A stretch of 64,000 bases of DNA from Clostridium liquoris (GTDB taxonomy: Bacteria; Bacillota; Clostridia; Clostridiales; Clostridiaceae): assembly GCF_002995785.1 (NCBI RefSeq), contig NZ_PVXO01000047.1, positions 62,001-126,000 of the forward strand, read 5' to 3'. Position 1 is the first letter of the stretch, and each line of letters starts with the position of its first letter. The notes below the pieces were generated by a model that was not told the origin of the DNA, did not search any database, and was given only the letters and a program-made list of their open reading frames with translations. This document shows, piece by piece, positions 9,877 through 18,429 of this stretch. The position numbers and the translations under genes are program-made.

Positions 9877-12216
9877 TCATGCTCTCCAAAATTGATCCAG
9901 AACATTCTCCACATCCTCTGATTTTCTAACTATTATGTTATTCATCCACTCTTTAGGAAATAAATTTACATAGCTCCTGCTGACAAATCTGTCATCTATA
10001 AGTAAAATTGCCCCTCTATCCTTTTCTGATCTTATTACTCGTCCTGCAGCTTGAAGTACTTTATTCATACCGGGATACATATAGGCATATTCATAGCCCT
10101 TATTATTCTTTTCATTAAAATAATTCATTATTATATCCCTTTCAAAGCATATCTGCGGAAGACCCACCCCAACTATAACAGCTCCAGAAAGTCTTTCGCC
10201 TTTTAGGTCTATGCCCTCCGAAAATATTCCTCCAAGTACTGAAAAAGCTACCAAGGTTTCTTCTCCATTCTCATTAAAATTATTTAGAAATTCTTCCCTC
10301 TCTTCTTCCTTCATAGAGGAATTTTGAACAATTATTTTTACATCTTTACATTCCTGTTCAAATGCCTTTAACACCATATTCATATATTTATAAGATGGGA
10401 AAAACACTAGATAATTCCCCTTTTTACCATATATAAATGCCTTTATATATTCTACTATTTTATAAATACTGTTTCCCCTATTTTTATATCTAGTGGATAT
10501 ATTGCCAGCTATCATCAAAGCTCTATTTTCTACTGGAAAAGGAGATGGAAACCTCATAGAATAATCATCCTCTTCTCCTCCTAGGATATCTTTAAAATAT
10601 CCTATAGGAGTTAATGTGGCAGAAAAAAATATTGCTGACTTTCCTCTGTTAATCCCTTCCCTTAAAAGCTTGGAAGGATCCAGGCAAAAGAGCTTTATCT
10701 TTGTTTCTTTAATATCTTTTTGTACATAAGTTACATAGCTTTCATTATAAAATTCGCTTATTCTTAAAAAAGCTAAAATATTAAAGTAAAGCTGCAATAT
10801 TTCCTCATATCCTTCTCCTTTTTCATTTCCCTTTAACCAATCCTCTCCTTCTTTAACAAAGCTCCTTAAAAGGGAATATATTTCTAAAGGTTCTTCCTTT
10901 TGCATATAAAATCCCTGTTCATTACACCTTTTACTCATATCTAACATATAAGAATTTAGCTTATTCAATACTTTATAAAGCTTTGGCGAAGAATCTTTAG
11001 TTAACTTCTTTCCCCGTAGAAAATCCTCTTTTTTTAATTCTGCAGAAAACATATTCCTTCCCCTGTCCACTAAATTATGGGATTCATCTATTAAAAACAA
11101 GAAATCCTCTTTTCCTCCATCAAAAAATCTTTTTAAATACACCCTAGGATCAAATACATAATTATAATCACAAATTACACAGTCAGCCCAAAGGGTTAAA
11201 TCCAATGATAACTCAAATGGGCATACTCTATATTCCTTAGCATATTTTTCAATGACAGTTCTATTTATTAAATTTTCCTTTTTCAGTATTTCCATTATAA
11301 CTTTATTTACTCTATCAAAATGCCCTTTAGCATATTGGCACTGCTCTGCATTACAGGTGGTCTTTTCATTAAAACATATCTTTTCCTTAGCAGTAAGGGT
11401 TACAACTTTAAACTGAATTCCCTTATCCTCCATTTTATTAAAAGTCTCCATTGCCACAGAAGAGGTTATGGTCTTTGCAGTTAAATAAAATATCTTTGAT
11501 ATTAGTCCTTCTCCCATGGCTTTTATACCTGGAAATATAGTAGATATAGTCTTTCCTATACCTGTTGGAGCTTGAATAAATATATTTTTACTTTGGAATA
11601 TGGTTCTATAAACTCCTACTGCTAGCTCTCTTTGCCCCTGCCTATAATTTTCAAAGGGAAATGGTAAACCTTTTATGCTTTTATCTCTTTTTTCTGTCCA
11701 TCTTCTTGTATAATCTGCCCAAATAAAGTATTTCCCTATTAGTGAATAAAAAAAATCCTCCAATTCCTTTAGAGAATATTCCTTTAATATGTATTTAATT
11801 TTTCCAGTATCCACCTGACAGTAAGTTAACTGTACTCCTATATTTTCCATAGAGTTTTTCTTCGCATATATATAGGCATAGCACTTTGCTTGAGCAAAAT
11901 GAAGAGGATTATATCCTTCATCAATTTTATCTAAATCTCTAGTAGTGCTTTTTATTTCATCAATAATTACACTATTCTCTTCCTTTATTATTCCATCAGC
12001 ACGCCCTTCTACTGTAATAAACATATCGCCATATTCAATGGTGTGTTTTAAAGATACCTCAGCTAAGTAGTTATCTCCTTTATTTTTTTGTATCTTTTGA
12101 TGAATTCTAGTTCCATCCACTGCTCTACTACTGCCTACAAAAGTTGAGTCTAAATCACCGGATCTTAATATGAATTCCACCAAATTCCTTACAGAAATTT
12201 TTACCTCATTATCCAT
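9877..12216 (-). CDS. RecB-like nuclease fused to Fe-S (XPD/DinG-type) DNA helicase
   Basis: 779 residues. Residues 1-~165 carry a complete PD-(D/E)XK nuclease of RecB/QxxxY type: H39 (GTRIH), D74 (GRADG), D86-E87-I-K89 and Q109-x3-Y113. From ~185 on is a superfamily-2 helicase: Walker A APTGIGKT (216-223), Fe-S cysteines C281, C288, C293 and C332, DESH (377-380), and C-terminal motifs GGIFSEGIDL and QAAGRVIRS. This predicts a 5'-3' DNA helicase with an attached nuclease, probably acting in repair. Length is near DinG but with an added nuclease rather than the DinG exonuclease. ATG 12216 is preferred over 12222 by Shine-Dalgarno spacing. Encoded alone. Confidence 0.88.
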   Translation of the reverse strand: MDNEVKISVRNLVEFILRSGDLDSTFVGSSRAVDGTRIHQKIQKNKGDNYLAEVSLKHTIEYGDMFITVEGRADGIIKEENSVIIDEIKSTTRDLDKIDEGYNPLHFAQAKCYAYIYAKKNSMENIGVQLTYCQVDTGKIKYILKEYSLKELEDFFYSLIGKYFIWADYTRRWTEKRDKSIKGLPFPFENYRQGQRELAVGVYRTIFQSKNIFIQAPTGIGKTISTIFPGIKAMGEGLISKIFYLTAKTITSSVAMETFNKMEDKGIQFKVVTLTAKEKICFNEKTTCNAEQCQYAKGHFDRVNKVIMEILKKENLINRTVIEKYAKEYRVCPFELSLDLTLWADCVICDYNYVFDPRVYLKRFFDGGKEDFLFLIDESHNLVDRGRNMFSAELKKEDFLRGKKLTKDSSPKLYKVLNKLNSYMLDMSKRCNEQGFYMQKEEPLEIYSLLRSFVKEGEDWLKGNEKGEGYEEILQLYFNILAFLRISEFYNESYVTYVQKDIKETKIKLFCLDPSKLLREGINRGKSAIFFSATLTPIGYFKDILGGEEDDYSMRFPSPFPVENRALMIAGNISTRYKNRGNSIYKIVEYIKAFIYGKKGNYLVFFPSYKYMNMVLKAFEQECKDVKIIVQNSSMKEEEREEFLNNFNENGEETLVAFSVLGGIFSEGIDLKGERLSGAVIVGVGLPQICFERDIIMNYFNEKNNKGYEYAYMYPGMNKVLQAAGRVIRSEKDRGAILLIDDRFVSRSYVNLFPKEWMNNIIVRKSEDVENVLDQFWRA

Positions 12217-12259
12217 AATCATCAGCCTTTAATAATATATTTTCATAGTCATTAGACTA

Positions 12260-12289
12260 ATAATACACTTTTAGCACTGGGTTTTTCAA
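12260..12289 (-). promoter_or_regulatory. Sigma-A promoter of the nuclease-helicase gene
   Basis: Minus strand: TTGAAA (12284-12289), 18-base spacer, TATTAT (12260-12265), with the start codon about 45 bases downstream. No LexA-type box overlaps it. Confidence 0.55.
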
Positions 12290-12307
12290 CTAAATTTAAT
12301 TTTATAT

Positions 12308-12598
12308 TTATAAAGCATTTTCCTTTTTTAGAAATTGTATAGTTTTATTAATCTCAGCTATATTAATTATTAAGGCTATTATACAAGCTATGATTAGCAT
12401 TATACCTAACTGATTAAGGGATAGCATATACGTTCTGTAATGAAACATAAACATTATAACTAGAATGTTAAGTATGCTTTTTAGTATTCTAAAATAGTGC
12501 TTTCTAATATCATCCTTAAAATATTTATCTTTTACATAACATTCTAAAAACACCATTACAAATAATGAAATTAATAGAAATAATAAAAAGTTAACCAT
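12308..12598 (-). CDS. Small membrane protein of unknown function
   Basis: 96 residues, not recognised. It begins with a hydrophobic segment (NFLLFLLISLFVMVFLE), has a basic connector, then two more hydrophobic stretches and a short charged tail (INKTIQFLKKENAL), suggesting three membrane passes. The start at 12598 is chosen over 12625 because AAGGGGGGA lies 7 bases before it. That ribosome site can pair with an upstream copy (see 12609-12645). No neighbour suggests a role. Confidence 0.6.
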   Translation of the reverse strand: MVNFLLFLLISLFVMVFLECYVKDKYFKDDIRKHYFRILKSILNILVIMFMFHYRTYMLSLNQLGIMLIIACIIALIINIAEINKTIQFLKKENAL

Positions 12599-12608
12599 AA
12601 AGAAATCC

Positions 12609-12645
12609 CCCCTTATAATTTTCACTACAATTACATTATAAGGGG
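12609..12645 (-). promoter_or_regulatory. Inverted repeat able to hide the ribosome binding site of the small membrane protein
   Basis: CCCCTTATAAT (12609-12619) and ATTATAAGGGG (12635-12645) are perfect 11-base complements 15 bases apart. In the minus-strand transcript the downstream arm contains the AAGGGG of the Shine-Dalgarno. The upstream arm also contains TATAAT, so it could instead be a promoter/operator. Confidence 0.45.
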
Positions 12646-12722
12646 AGATTCTTACTATATTCTTACCTAAATCTTAACAATAGCTTAAATTTTAATACAT
12701 TATTTCTCTTTCTATATTCATT

Positions 12723-13394
12723 TTATTTTAATGGAATTAAGGAATTTGCTATTAAATCCCATTCATATGCTTTTCCAGTATTGATATCTACATAATACCA
12801 TCCTATTGTAGCAACATGATCTGACATATCTTCAAAGCCTTGTATTACATAATACTTAATACCATCTTTGGTATCATCATGATCATATTTAAACTTTATA
12901 TTAGCGTTATTTGATTTTATCTGATTTTTAATTATATCACAGGCCCCCTGTGGGGTTATTTTCCCACTGGCTTTATTTTCATTCTCTTTATTAATATTTT
13001 TATCTGAAGCACCCTTTACTTTTTTACATTCCTCAATTTTTTTCTTTGCTTCTTCATAGATTTTATCATCTTCTTTATTTATCTTTTCGAATTCATTTAT
13101 AGCCCGAGCATATTTCTTTTCATCCATAAATTTAATACCATTATTATATATCTCATTTGCTTCTTTAAGTTGTTTTGCCAAGTCAATACTTTTTTTTACT
13201 TTAACATCATTTTTATATGACAAGCTTTCCTCAAACAGTGCTAAAGATTGGTCATACTTGCCTTTCTCCATATACTGATTAGCGCTGTTTACCAGTTTAT
13301 TATATGCTTTTATGTTGTTATACCTATATATACCAAGCCCTCCAGCTATGACCACAATTGCTGTAACTATAATAATAATAATTTTTCTATTCAT
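12723..13394 (-). CDS. Membrane-anchored protein with TPR-like helical repeats
   Basis: 223 residues. A short N-terminal membrane anchor (IIIIIVTAIVVIAGGLGIY) is followed by two helical repeats (NQYMEKGKYDQSLALFEESL; GIKFMDEKKYARAINEFEKI), a lysine-rich linker, and a C-terminal ~80-residue domain (ACDIIKNQ, DGIKYYVIQGF, GWYYVDINTGKAYEW). The C-terminal end resembles small domains found in clostridial surface proteins. Function unknown; probably extracytoplasmic. ATG 13394 is chosen for its AGAGGTAAG ribosome site. Confidence 0.65.
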   Translation of the reverse strand: MNRKIIIIIVTAIVVIAGGLGIYRYNNIKAYNKLVNSANQYMEKGKYDQSLALFEESLSYKNDVKVKKSIDLAKQLKEANEIYNNGIKFMDEKKYARAINEFEKINKEDDKIYEEAKKKIEECKKVKGASDKNINKENENKASGKITPQGACDIIKNQIKSNNANIKFKYDHDDTKDGIKYYVIQGFEDMSDHVATIGWYYVDINTGKAYEWDLIANSLIPLK

Positions 13395-13491
13395 AATCTT
13401 ACCTCTTACTCTATTTATAATTTTCATTTACTTATATTTTGTATTTTATCATAATATTTAACAATTAGGAAGCCATATTAAATGAAATAAG

Positions 13492-13526
13492 AAAAGCGTG
13501 TTCAATTTTAGAACACGCTTTTTTAT
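13492..13526. terminator. Terminator downstream of the SPFH-NfeD operon
   Basis: GCGTGTTC / GAACACGC stem with a 7-base loop, A-run on one side and T-run on the other; works for minus-strand transcripts ending after the SPFH gene. Confidence 0.85.
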
Positions 13527-13530
13527 TTAA

Positions 13531-14484
13531 CTATTTCTGTTGTCCCCTATCCTTGCTTAATAAATCTCCTATAGCAGCTATACTGCCTAAAGAAGATAAA
13601 GTTTCATTTGGAAGTATAAGCTTATTGGCAGGATTTTTAGCCATTTCTTGTAAAGCTTCTACCTGTTTTAATGCTATAATTGTTTCGTTTGTTCCAGAAT
13701 CAAGTATAGCTTTGTTAACCATCTCAATTGCCTTAGCTTGAGCTTTTGCTACAGATTCAATAGCTTCAGCTTTACCATCAGCTTCAAGAACCTGTGATTG
13801 CCTTAAACCTTCAGCACGTCTTATATTAGCTTCTTTTTCTGCTTCTGCTTGAAGTATTTTTGCCTGTTTTTCACCTTCTGCCCTTGCAATATCTGATTGT
13901 TTTTGTCCTTCTGCTTGAAGTATTGCCGCTCTCTTATCTCTTTCTGCTCTCATTTGTTTTTCCATAGCCTGTTGTATTTCTGCTGGTGGAATAATATTTT
14001 TAATTTCAACAGAAAGAATCTTTATTCCATAAGCATCAGTAATTTGATCTACCACATCTAAAAGTTCATTATTAATTTTATCTCTTCCTGATAATACCTC
14101 ATCTAAACTCATATTACCTACTATATTTCTCATATTTGTTATAGTTGAATAAACTATACCTGATTTATAATTTTCAATATTATAAACTGCATCTTTAGCA
14201 TTCATTACCTTATAGAATATAACATTGTCTATAGAAATTTTAACATTATCCTTAGTAATAACGCTTTGTGGTTCTATATCCAATATTTGCTGCTTTGTTG
14301 AAACCTTTTTCCTTACAAAGTCTGCAAATGGAATAGTAAAGTGCCAGCCTGGCTCTAATATCCTAAAGAATTGTCCAAATCTTTCAAGAATGTAAACGTA
14401 TCCTGTGTTAACTACTTTTATAGATGATAAAATTGATGTTAATGCTATTACGAGTATTATTAATATTATTATTTTCCCTATCAT
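13531..14484 (-). CDS. SPFH/band 7 (stomatin-like) membrane scaffold protein
   Basis: 317 residues. One N-terminal membrane segment (~1-22) is followed by an SPFH domain (GYVYILERFGQF, TKDNVKISID, LDEVLSGRD, VEIKNIIPP), then a long Ala/Glu-rich coiled coil with repeated AEG-KQ units (~180-260) and a C-terminal tail ending near residue 317. Family members organise membrane microdomains and oligomerise. It is encoded 12 bases after the NfeD-like gene; SPFH and NfeD proteins commonly work as pairs, which fits this operon. Confidence 0.92.
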   Translation of the reverse strand: MIGKIIILIILVIALTSILSSIKVVNTGYVYILERFGQFFRILEPGWHFTIPFADFVRKKVSTKQQILDIEPQSVITKDNVKISIDNVIFYKVMNAKDAVYNIENYKSGIVYSTITNMRNIVGNMSLDEVLSGRDKINNELLDVVDQITDAYGIKILSVEIKNIIPPAEIQQAMEKQMRAERDKRAAILQAEGQKQSDIARAEGEKQAKILQAEAEKEANIRRAEGLRQSQVLEADGKAEAIESVAKAQAKAIEMVNKAILDSGTNETIIALKQVEALQEMAKNPANKLILPNETLSSLGSIAAIGDLLSKDRGQQK

Positions 14485-14496
14485 AATAAACTCCTC

Positions 14497-14928
14497 CTAT
14501 AATTTCTTAACTATTAGTTTATTCCCTTCTATGCCTATAATTTGAGCTTTATCTCCTTTTTTTATTACTTCTCCTTGGTTCTTTATAGTCCAGTATATAC
14601 CATCAAGCTTTATCATAGCTTTTTCTATTACTTCATCATCTACTGTTATTTCCCTGCCAATATACCCCTCTTCCATAGTTGGAGTTTTAGACACGGTTTT
14701 ATTTAAAGCTTCTCTTGCTAATGGATATCCTATAGCCATAAATAGTGCACTAACACCTACAAAGGTAATTAACTGTACTGTAAATGAGTAATTTAAGATC
14801 AATGCTATTAATGATGCTAAACATCCTACAGTAAACCATACAAAAAGTAAGTTACTGGTTATCATGTCAATGGTTATAGATGTTATTCCTATGGCAACCC
14901 ATAGTAATATTGAGGCAGTAGTACCTAT
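14497..14928 (-). CDS. NfeD-like membrane protein, apparently with a non-canonical start codon
   Basis: NfeD short form: paired membrane helices and a C-terminal OB fold (~last 65 residues, GYIGREITVDDE ... KGDKAQIIGIEG). The first ATG, at 14865, has no ribosome site and would remove the first membrane helix. The frame continues upstream through IGTTASILLWVAIGITS, typical of NfeD, to a strong GGAGGAGG. The only codons at suitable spacing are ATA (14928) and ATC (14931); no ATG, GTG or TTG exists. The coordinates use ATA, giving 143 residues. Either an unusual start, a recent start-codon mutation, or a sequence error explains this. Partner of the SPFH protein 12 bases downstream. Confidence 0.75.
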   Translation of the reverse strand: MGTTASILLWVAIGITSITIDMITSNLLFVWFTVGCLASLIALILNYSFTVQLITFVGVSALFMAIGYPLAREALNKTVSKTPTMEEGYIGREITVDDEVIEKAMIKLDGIYWTIKNQGEVIKKGDKAQIIGIEGNKLIVKKL

Positions 14929-14961
14929 GATAACCTCCTCCTTCCTAAATAATAAACTATC

Positions 14962-14979
14962 AGTTAAAATGTTTTAACT
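14962..14979. promoter_or_regulatory. 18-base palindrome upstream of the NfeD gene
   Basis: AGTTAAAA-TG-TTTTAACT, perfect, in the leader between a minus-strand TATAAT (near 15015) and the NfeD ribosome site. Possible operator; no regulator identified. Confidence 0.35.
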
Positions 14980-15080
14980 ACTTTAAATTTTTTAGTTATT
15001 ATTTATTATCATTATACACTATTTTAAAATTATTTTGCATAGATTTATTAATTTATAAGATAGATTTAAGTAATGCTATA

Positions 15081-15114
15081 GTTAATTGACAATTAACTTT
15101 TGTTAATCCATAAT
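15081..15114 (+). promoter_or_regulatory. nadE promoter with overlapping palindrome
   Basis: TTGACA (15086-15091), 17-base spacer, CATAAT (15109-15114). A perfect 8-1-8 palindrome, GTTAATTG-A-CAATTAAC (15081-15097), covers the -35 box, as expected for a repressor site. A second TATAAT lies at 15131-15136 without a good -35. Confidence 0.6.
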
Positions 15115-15162
15115 AAGTTTGTAAAAAGTATATAATAGTAAACAATTATTGGAGGTATTATT

Positions 15163-17124
15163 ATGGATGCTTTTATAAAAGAAGGTTATTACAGCCCTCA
15201 TGAAGACTTTATAAATGTAGCTGCAGCTTGCCCTATAACCAGTGTGAGCCATATAGATTTTAATATAAAAAATATAAAGGAATGTATTGATGAATCTTTA
15301 GCTAAAAATGTGAAGGCAGTAGTTTTTCCTGAACTTTGCATTACATCCTATACCTGTTCAGATCTTTTCTTAAATAGACAGCTACTATCATCATCTTTAA
15401 GAGCCTTAGAGGATTTATGTAATTATTTAAATAATAAAGATATTTTAGTTGCAGTGGGCGCTCCTTTAATATATGGTGATTTACTATATAATTGTGCCTT
15501 TATAATATACGACGGAACCATATTAGGTATAGTTCCAAAGAGTTATATACCTAACTACACTGAATTCTACGAAAAAAGATGGTTTACAGAAGGAATAGAC
15601 ATTGTAGATAAAACTGTAGATCTATATTTTCAAAAACATATTCCCTTTGGAGTGGATTTATTATTTAAAAGTGGGGCTTTTAAGTTTGCCTTTGAAATTT
15701 GTGAGGATATGTGGGTAACCATTCCTCCAAGCAGTTATTTAAGCTTAAAAGGAGCCAATATTATTGGAAATCTTTCCGCTTCAAATGAAATTGTAAGTAA
15801 GGCTGTTTATAGAAGAGATTTAGTAAAATCACAAAGTGCCAGATGTATGGCTGCCTATATATATGCTTCTTCTGGAGTATTTGAATCTTCCACAGATTTA
15901 TTATTTAGTGGACACTTACTTATCTCAGAAAATGGCATACTGCTAAAAGAAAATGAAAGATTTCAAAGACATAATGAAATAATTACCTGTTCTGTAGACG
16001 TAGAGAAATTAAATGGAGAAAGATTAAAAAATGTAAGCTATAGGGATAATTCAAGATTTTGTCCTTTTAAAATAAGGGAAATAGAATTTCAGTTTAAAAA
16101 CTTTAATAATTTTACTTTTCATAGATTTGTTGATAAACATCCTTTTGTACCTAGAGAAAATAGTGAAAGAGAATCTCGTTGTAAAGAAATATTTAATATA
16201 CAAAGTTCTGCATTAGCTAAAAGATTTACTCATACAGGATTAAAAAAAGCTGTTATAGGCATTTCCGGCGGTCTTGACTCTACTCTAGCATTACTTGTTG
16301 CTGTTAGAACTTTTGATATGCTGAATATTCATAGAAAAAATATAATAACTATAACCATGCCAGGCTTTGGAACCACAGATAGAACCTATAATAATGCAGT
16401 AAACTTATGTAAAAACTTAGGCACAGATTTAAGAGAAATAAATATAGTGGACTCATGCCTTCAACATTTTAAAGATATAGGTCATGATCCTAAAATCCAT
16501 GATGTGACCTATGAAAATGTTCAAGCAAGAGAAAGGACTCAAATACTTATGGACATAGCCAATAAGGAAGGTGGTCTTGTTATAGGTACTGGCGATTTAT
16601 CAGAACTAGCACTAGGATGGTGCACTTATAATGGAGACCATATGTCCATGTATGCTGTAAACTGTTCTATTCCAAAAACTTTGGTTAGATATTTGGTTAG
16701 ATATGTAGCAGACAACGAAGCGGATAAAACAACTTCTAATATACTTTTAGATATTTTAGATACGCCAGTAAGCCCAGAGCTTCTTCCAAAAGATAAAGAA
16801 GGTAATATAACTCAAAAGACTGAAGACATAGTAGGCCCTTATGAACTTCACGACTTTTTCCTATATTATTTTGTAAAGGGTACTGCCCCTGGAAAAATAT
16901 TATTTTTGGCAAAGGAAGCCTTTAAGGGACTATATGATGAGGATACTATTAAAAAATGGTTAAACACTTTTATTAGGAGATTTTTCTCACAACAATTTAA
17001 ACGTTCTGCTATGCCTGATGGACCAAAGGTAGGTACCATAAGTCTTTCTCCTCGTGGAGACTTACGAATGCCCTCTGATGCCAGCAGTACACTGTTTTTG
17101 GAGAGCATAGATTATAGAGAATAA
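15163..17124 (+). CDS. nadE: Glutamine-dependent NAD+ synthetase
   Basis: 653 residues. The N-terminal nitrilase-fold glutaminase has the Glu-Lys-Cys triad E57 (FPEL), K126 (VPKS) and C180 (EICED). It feeds ammonia to the C-terminal NAD synthetase, whose ATP pyrophosphatase loop SGGLDS is at 368-373. It makes NAD+ from nicotinic acid adenine dinucleotide, the last step of NAD synthesis. Length fits the glutamine-dependent class (about 640-680). A strong TTGGAGG precedes the ATG. Monocistronic by context. Confidence 0.96.
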   Translation: MDAFIKEGYYSPHEDFINVAAACPITSVSHIDFNIKNIKECIDESLAKNVKAVVFPELCITSYTCSDLFLNRQLLSSSLRALEDLCNYLNNKDILVAVGAPLIYGDLLYNCAFIIYDGTILGIVPKSYIPNYTEFYEKRWFTEGIDIVDKTVDLYFQKHIPFGVDLLFKSGAFKFAFEICEDMWVTIPPSSYLSLKGANIIGNLSASNEIVSKAVYRRDLVKSQSARCMAAYIYASSGVFESSTDLLFSGHLLISENGILLKENERFQRHNEIITCSVDVEKLNGERLKNVSYRDNSRFCPFKIREIEFQFKNFNNFTFHRFVDKHPFVPRENSERESRCKEIFNIQSSALAKRFTHTGLKKAVIGISGGLDSTLALLVAVRTFDMLNIHRKNIITITMPGFGTTDRTYNNAVNLCKNLGTDLREINIVDSCLQHFKDIGHDPKIHDVTYENVQARERTQILMDIANKEGGLVIGTGDLSELALGWCTYNGDHMSMYAVNCSIPKTLVRYLVRYVADNEADKTTSNILLDILDTPVSPELLPKDKEGNITQKTEDIVGPYELHDFFLYYFVKGTAPGKILFLAKEAFKGLYDEDTIKKWLNTFIRRFFSQQFKRSAMPDGPKVGTISLSPRGDLRMPSDASSTLFLESIDYRE

Positions 17125-17188
17125 CTAATAGATAATAGATAATAGATTTTTATAGCCCTGTGCAAATCATTTATGAAACATGGAGAAA

Positions 17189-17250
17189 AGCTGATGACAA
17201 TTGTCATCAGCTCAATATAAACTAGAATTTTTTATTCAATAAAAAATTCT
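17189..17250. terminator. Palindromic terminators between nadE and the cyclophilin gene
   Basis: A 24-base perfect palindrome centred at 17200/17201 (half AGCTGATGACAA) is followed on the minus strand by TTTTCTCC. A second near-perfect palindrome with AGAATTTTTTA arms lies at 17224-17250. Together they can end both convergent genes. Confidence 0.7.
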
Positions 17251-17291
17251 TTCCTTTACTTTTCACTCTTAGTTCTTCACTTTTCACTTTA

Positions 17292-17810
17292 TTAAATAAT
17301 TTCTGGCTCTGGATATTCCACTCCAAATGTTTCTACTGTTACTTCTTTCATTACCTGTGGTTCTACTGGTTTATCCATAGGATCTGTTTTAACTTCAGCT
17401 ATTTTTAGAGCTATGTCTAATCCTTCAGTTATCTTACCAAATCCTGCGTATTGTCTATCTAAATGAGGAGCATCTCCCACCATAACAAAGAATTGGCTTC
17501 CTGCTGAATTAGGGTGCATAGCCCTTGCCATAGATAAAACACCTTCAGTGTGTTTTAAATCATTTTTAATACCATTAGAGGCAAATTCCCCCTTTATAGA
17601 ATAACCTGGTCCACCTACTCCTGTCCCCTCTGGGCAGCCGCCTTGGATAACAAATCCTGGAATTACTCTATGAAAAGTTAATCCATTATAAAAGCCTTTC
17701 TTTATTAAACTAATAAAGTTATTTACTGTATTTGGAGCTATTTCAGGATACAATTCCCCCTTCATCATATCTCCATTTTCCATAAGTATAGTAACTACTG
17801 GATTCTGCAT
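17292..17810 (-). CDS. Cyclophilin-type peptidyl-prolyl isomerase
   Basis: 172 residues, no signal peptide, so cytoplasmic. Cyclophilin signatures are present: FHRVIPGFVIQGG (catalytic Arg), GVLSMARA, AGSQFFVM and LDRQYAGFGKI. It speeds cis-trans isomerisation of prolyl bonds. AAAGGAGG before the ATG. Not in an obvious operon. Confidence 0.95.
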   Translation of the reverse strand: MQNPVVTILMENGDMMKGELYPEIAPNTVNNFISLIKKGFYNGLTFHRVIPGFVIQGGCPEGTGVGGPGYSIKGEFASNGIKNDLKHTEGVLSMARAMHPNSAGSQFFVMVGDAPHLDRQYAGFGKITEGLDIALKIAEVKTDPMDKPVEPQVMKEVTVETFGVEYPEPEII

Positions 17811-17961
17811 AATTATTCCTCCTTTTCTTGTAATACAAAGCTAATTATATTATTTGTAGTTATAATTTACAATAAAAATGTAAATGAAAATTGCCATAAA
17901 TACTATTTTTACATAGCATCTATAGCAATTATTATATCCGAATCCCTAAAGGATAGTTTTT

Positions 17962-18180
17962 CTAATGTACGATTAAATCATCTAATTTGCAGCATAGTAT
18001 GTTGGCTAATACAACAACCTTTTGTAAACTGGGGTTCTTCTTGTCTCCTCTCTCAAGTTCTTCTAAATAGGATTTTGAAATTGAGGTTAAATATTTAGAA
18101 TCTTTAGTCAGGTTCTCAACATCAGTAGCAGTATACCCTAACCTTAATCTATACTCCCTTATTTTTTTCCCATCTAACAT
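17962..18180 (-). CDS. Small XRE-family helix-turn-helix regulator
   Basis: 72 residues made almost entirely of one XRE/Cro-type domain (KKIREYRLRLGYTATDVENLT, SISKSYLEELERG, LQKVVVLANILCCKLDDL). A GGGGGG ribosome site precedes the ATG. It has no sensor domain and no adjacent target gene. An extended -10 (18222-18227) and a GTACATGTAC palindrome (18248-18257) upstream suggest self-repression. Confidence 0.8.
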   Translation of the reverse strand: MLDGKKIREYRLRLGYTATDVENLTKDSKYLTSISKSYLEELERGDKKNPSLQKVVVLANILCCKLDDLIVH

Positions 18181-18221
18181 TTAAAGACCCCCTTATTTAA
18201 TTATATAGGTTTCCTAAATTT

Positions 18222-18257
18222 ATTATATCATGTTTACGCAGAAAATTGTACATGTAC
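18222..18257 (-). promoter_or_regulatory. Promoter and palindrome upstream of the XRE gene
   Basis: Minus-strand extended -10 TGATATAAT (TATAAT at 18222-18227); GTACATGTAC palindrome at 18248-18257 at about the -35 region. The -35 match itself is poor. Confidence 0.4.
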
Positions 18258-18390
18258 TTTGTAAAATCTATATTATCAATTGTAAACTTTATATTAACAT
18301 ACGTGCCATTCCGAATTACATTTTATAAAATAATTTTATTATACTTATATTTATGTACAAATTTAATTGTTTGAAACAAAACCATAGTAA

Positions 18391-18424
18391 AAAATGCCCC
18401 CTAAAACATTAAATTTTAGAGGGC
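18391..18424 (-). terminator. Terminator of the HD-domain gene
   Basis: Minus strand: GCCCTCTAAAA pairs with TTTTAGGGGGC, followed by ATTTTTT. It begins just past the stop codon of the HD gene. Confidence 0.75.
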
Positions 18425-18429
18425 TCATT

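Noticed and set aside
17120-17150. TAATAGATAATAGATAATAGAT after nadE as a member of the micro-repeat family
   Set aside because: It is a simple AATAGAT tandem without the GACA or GTACAGA core; probably slippage.
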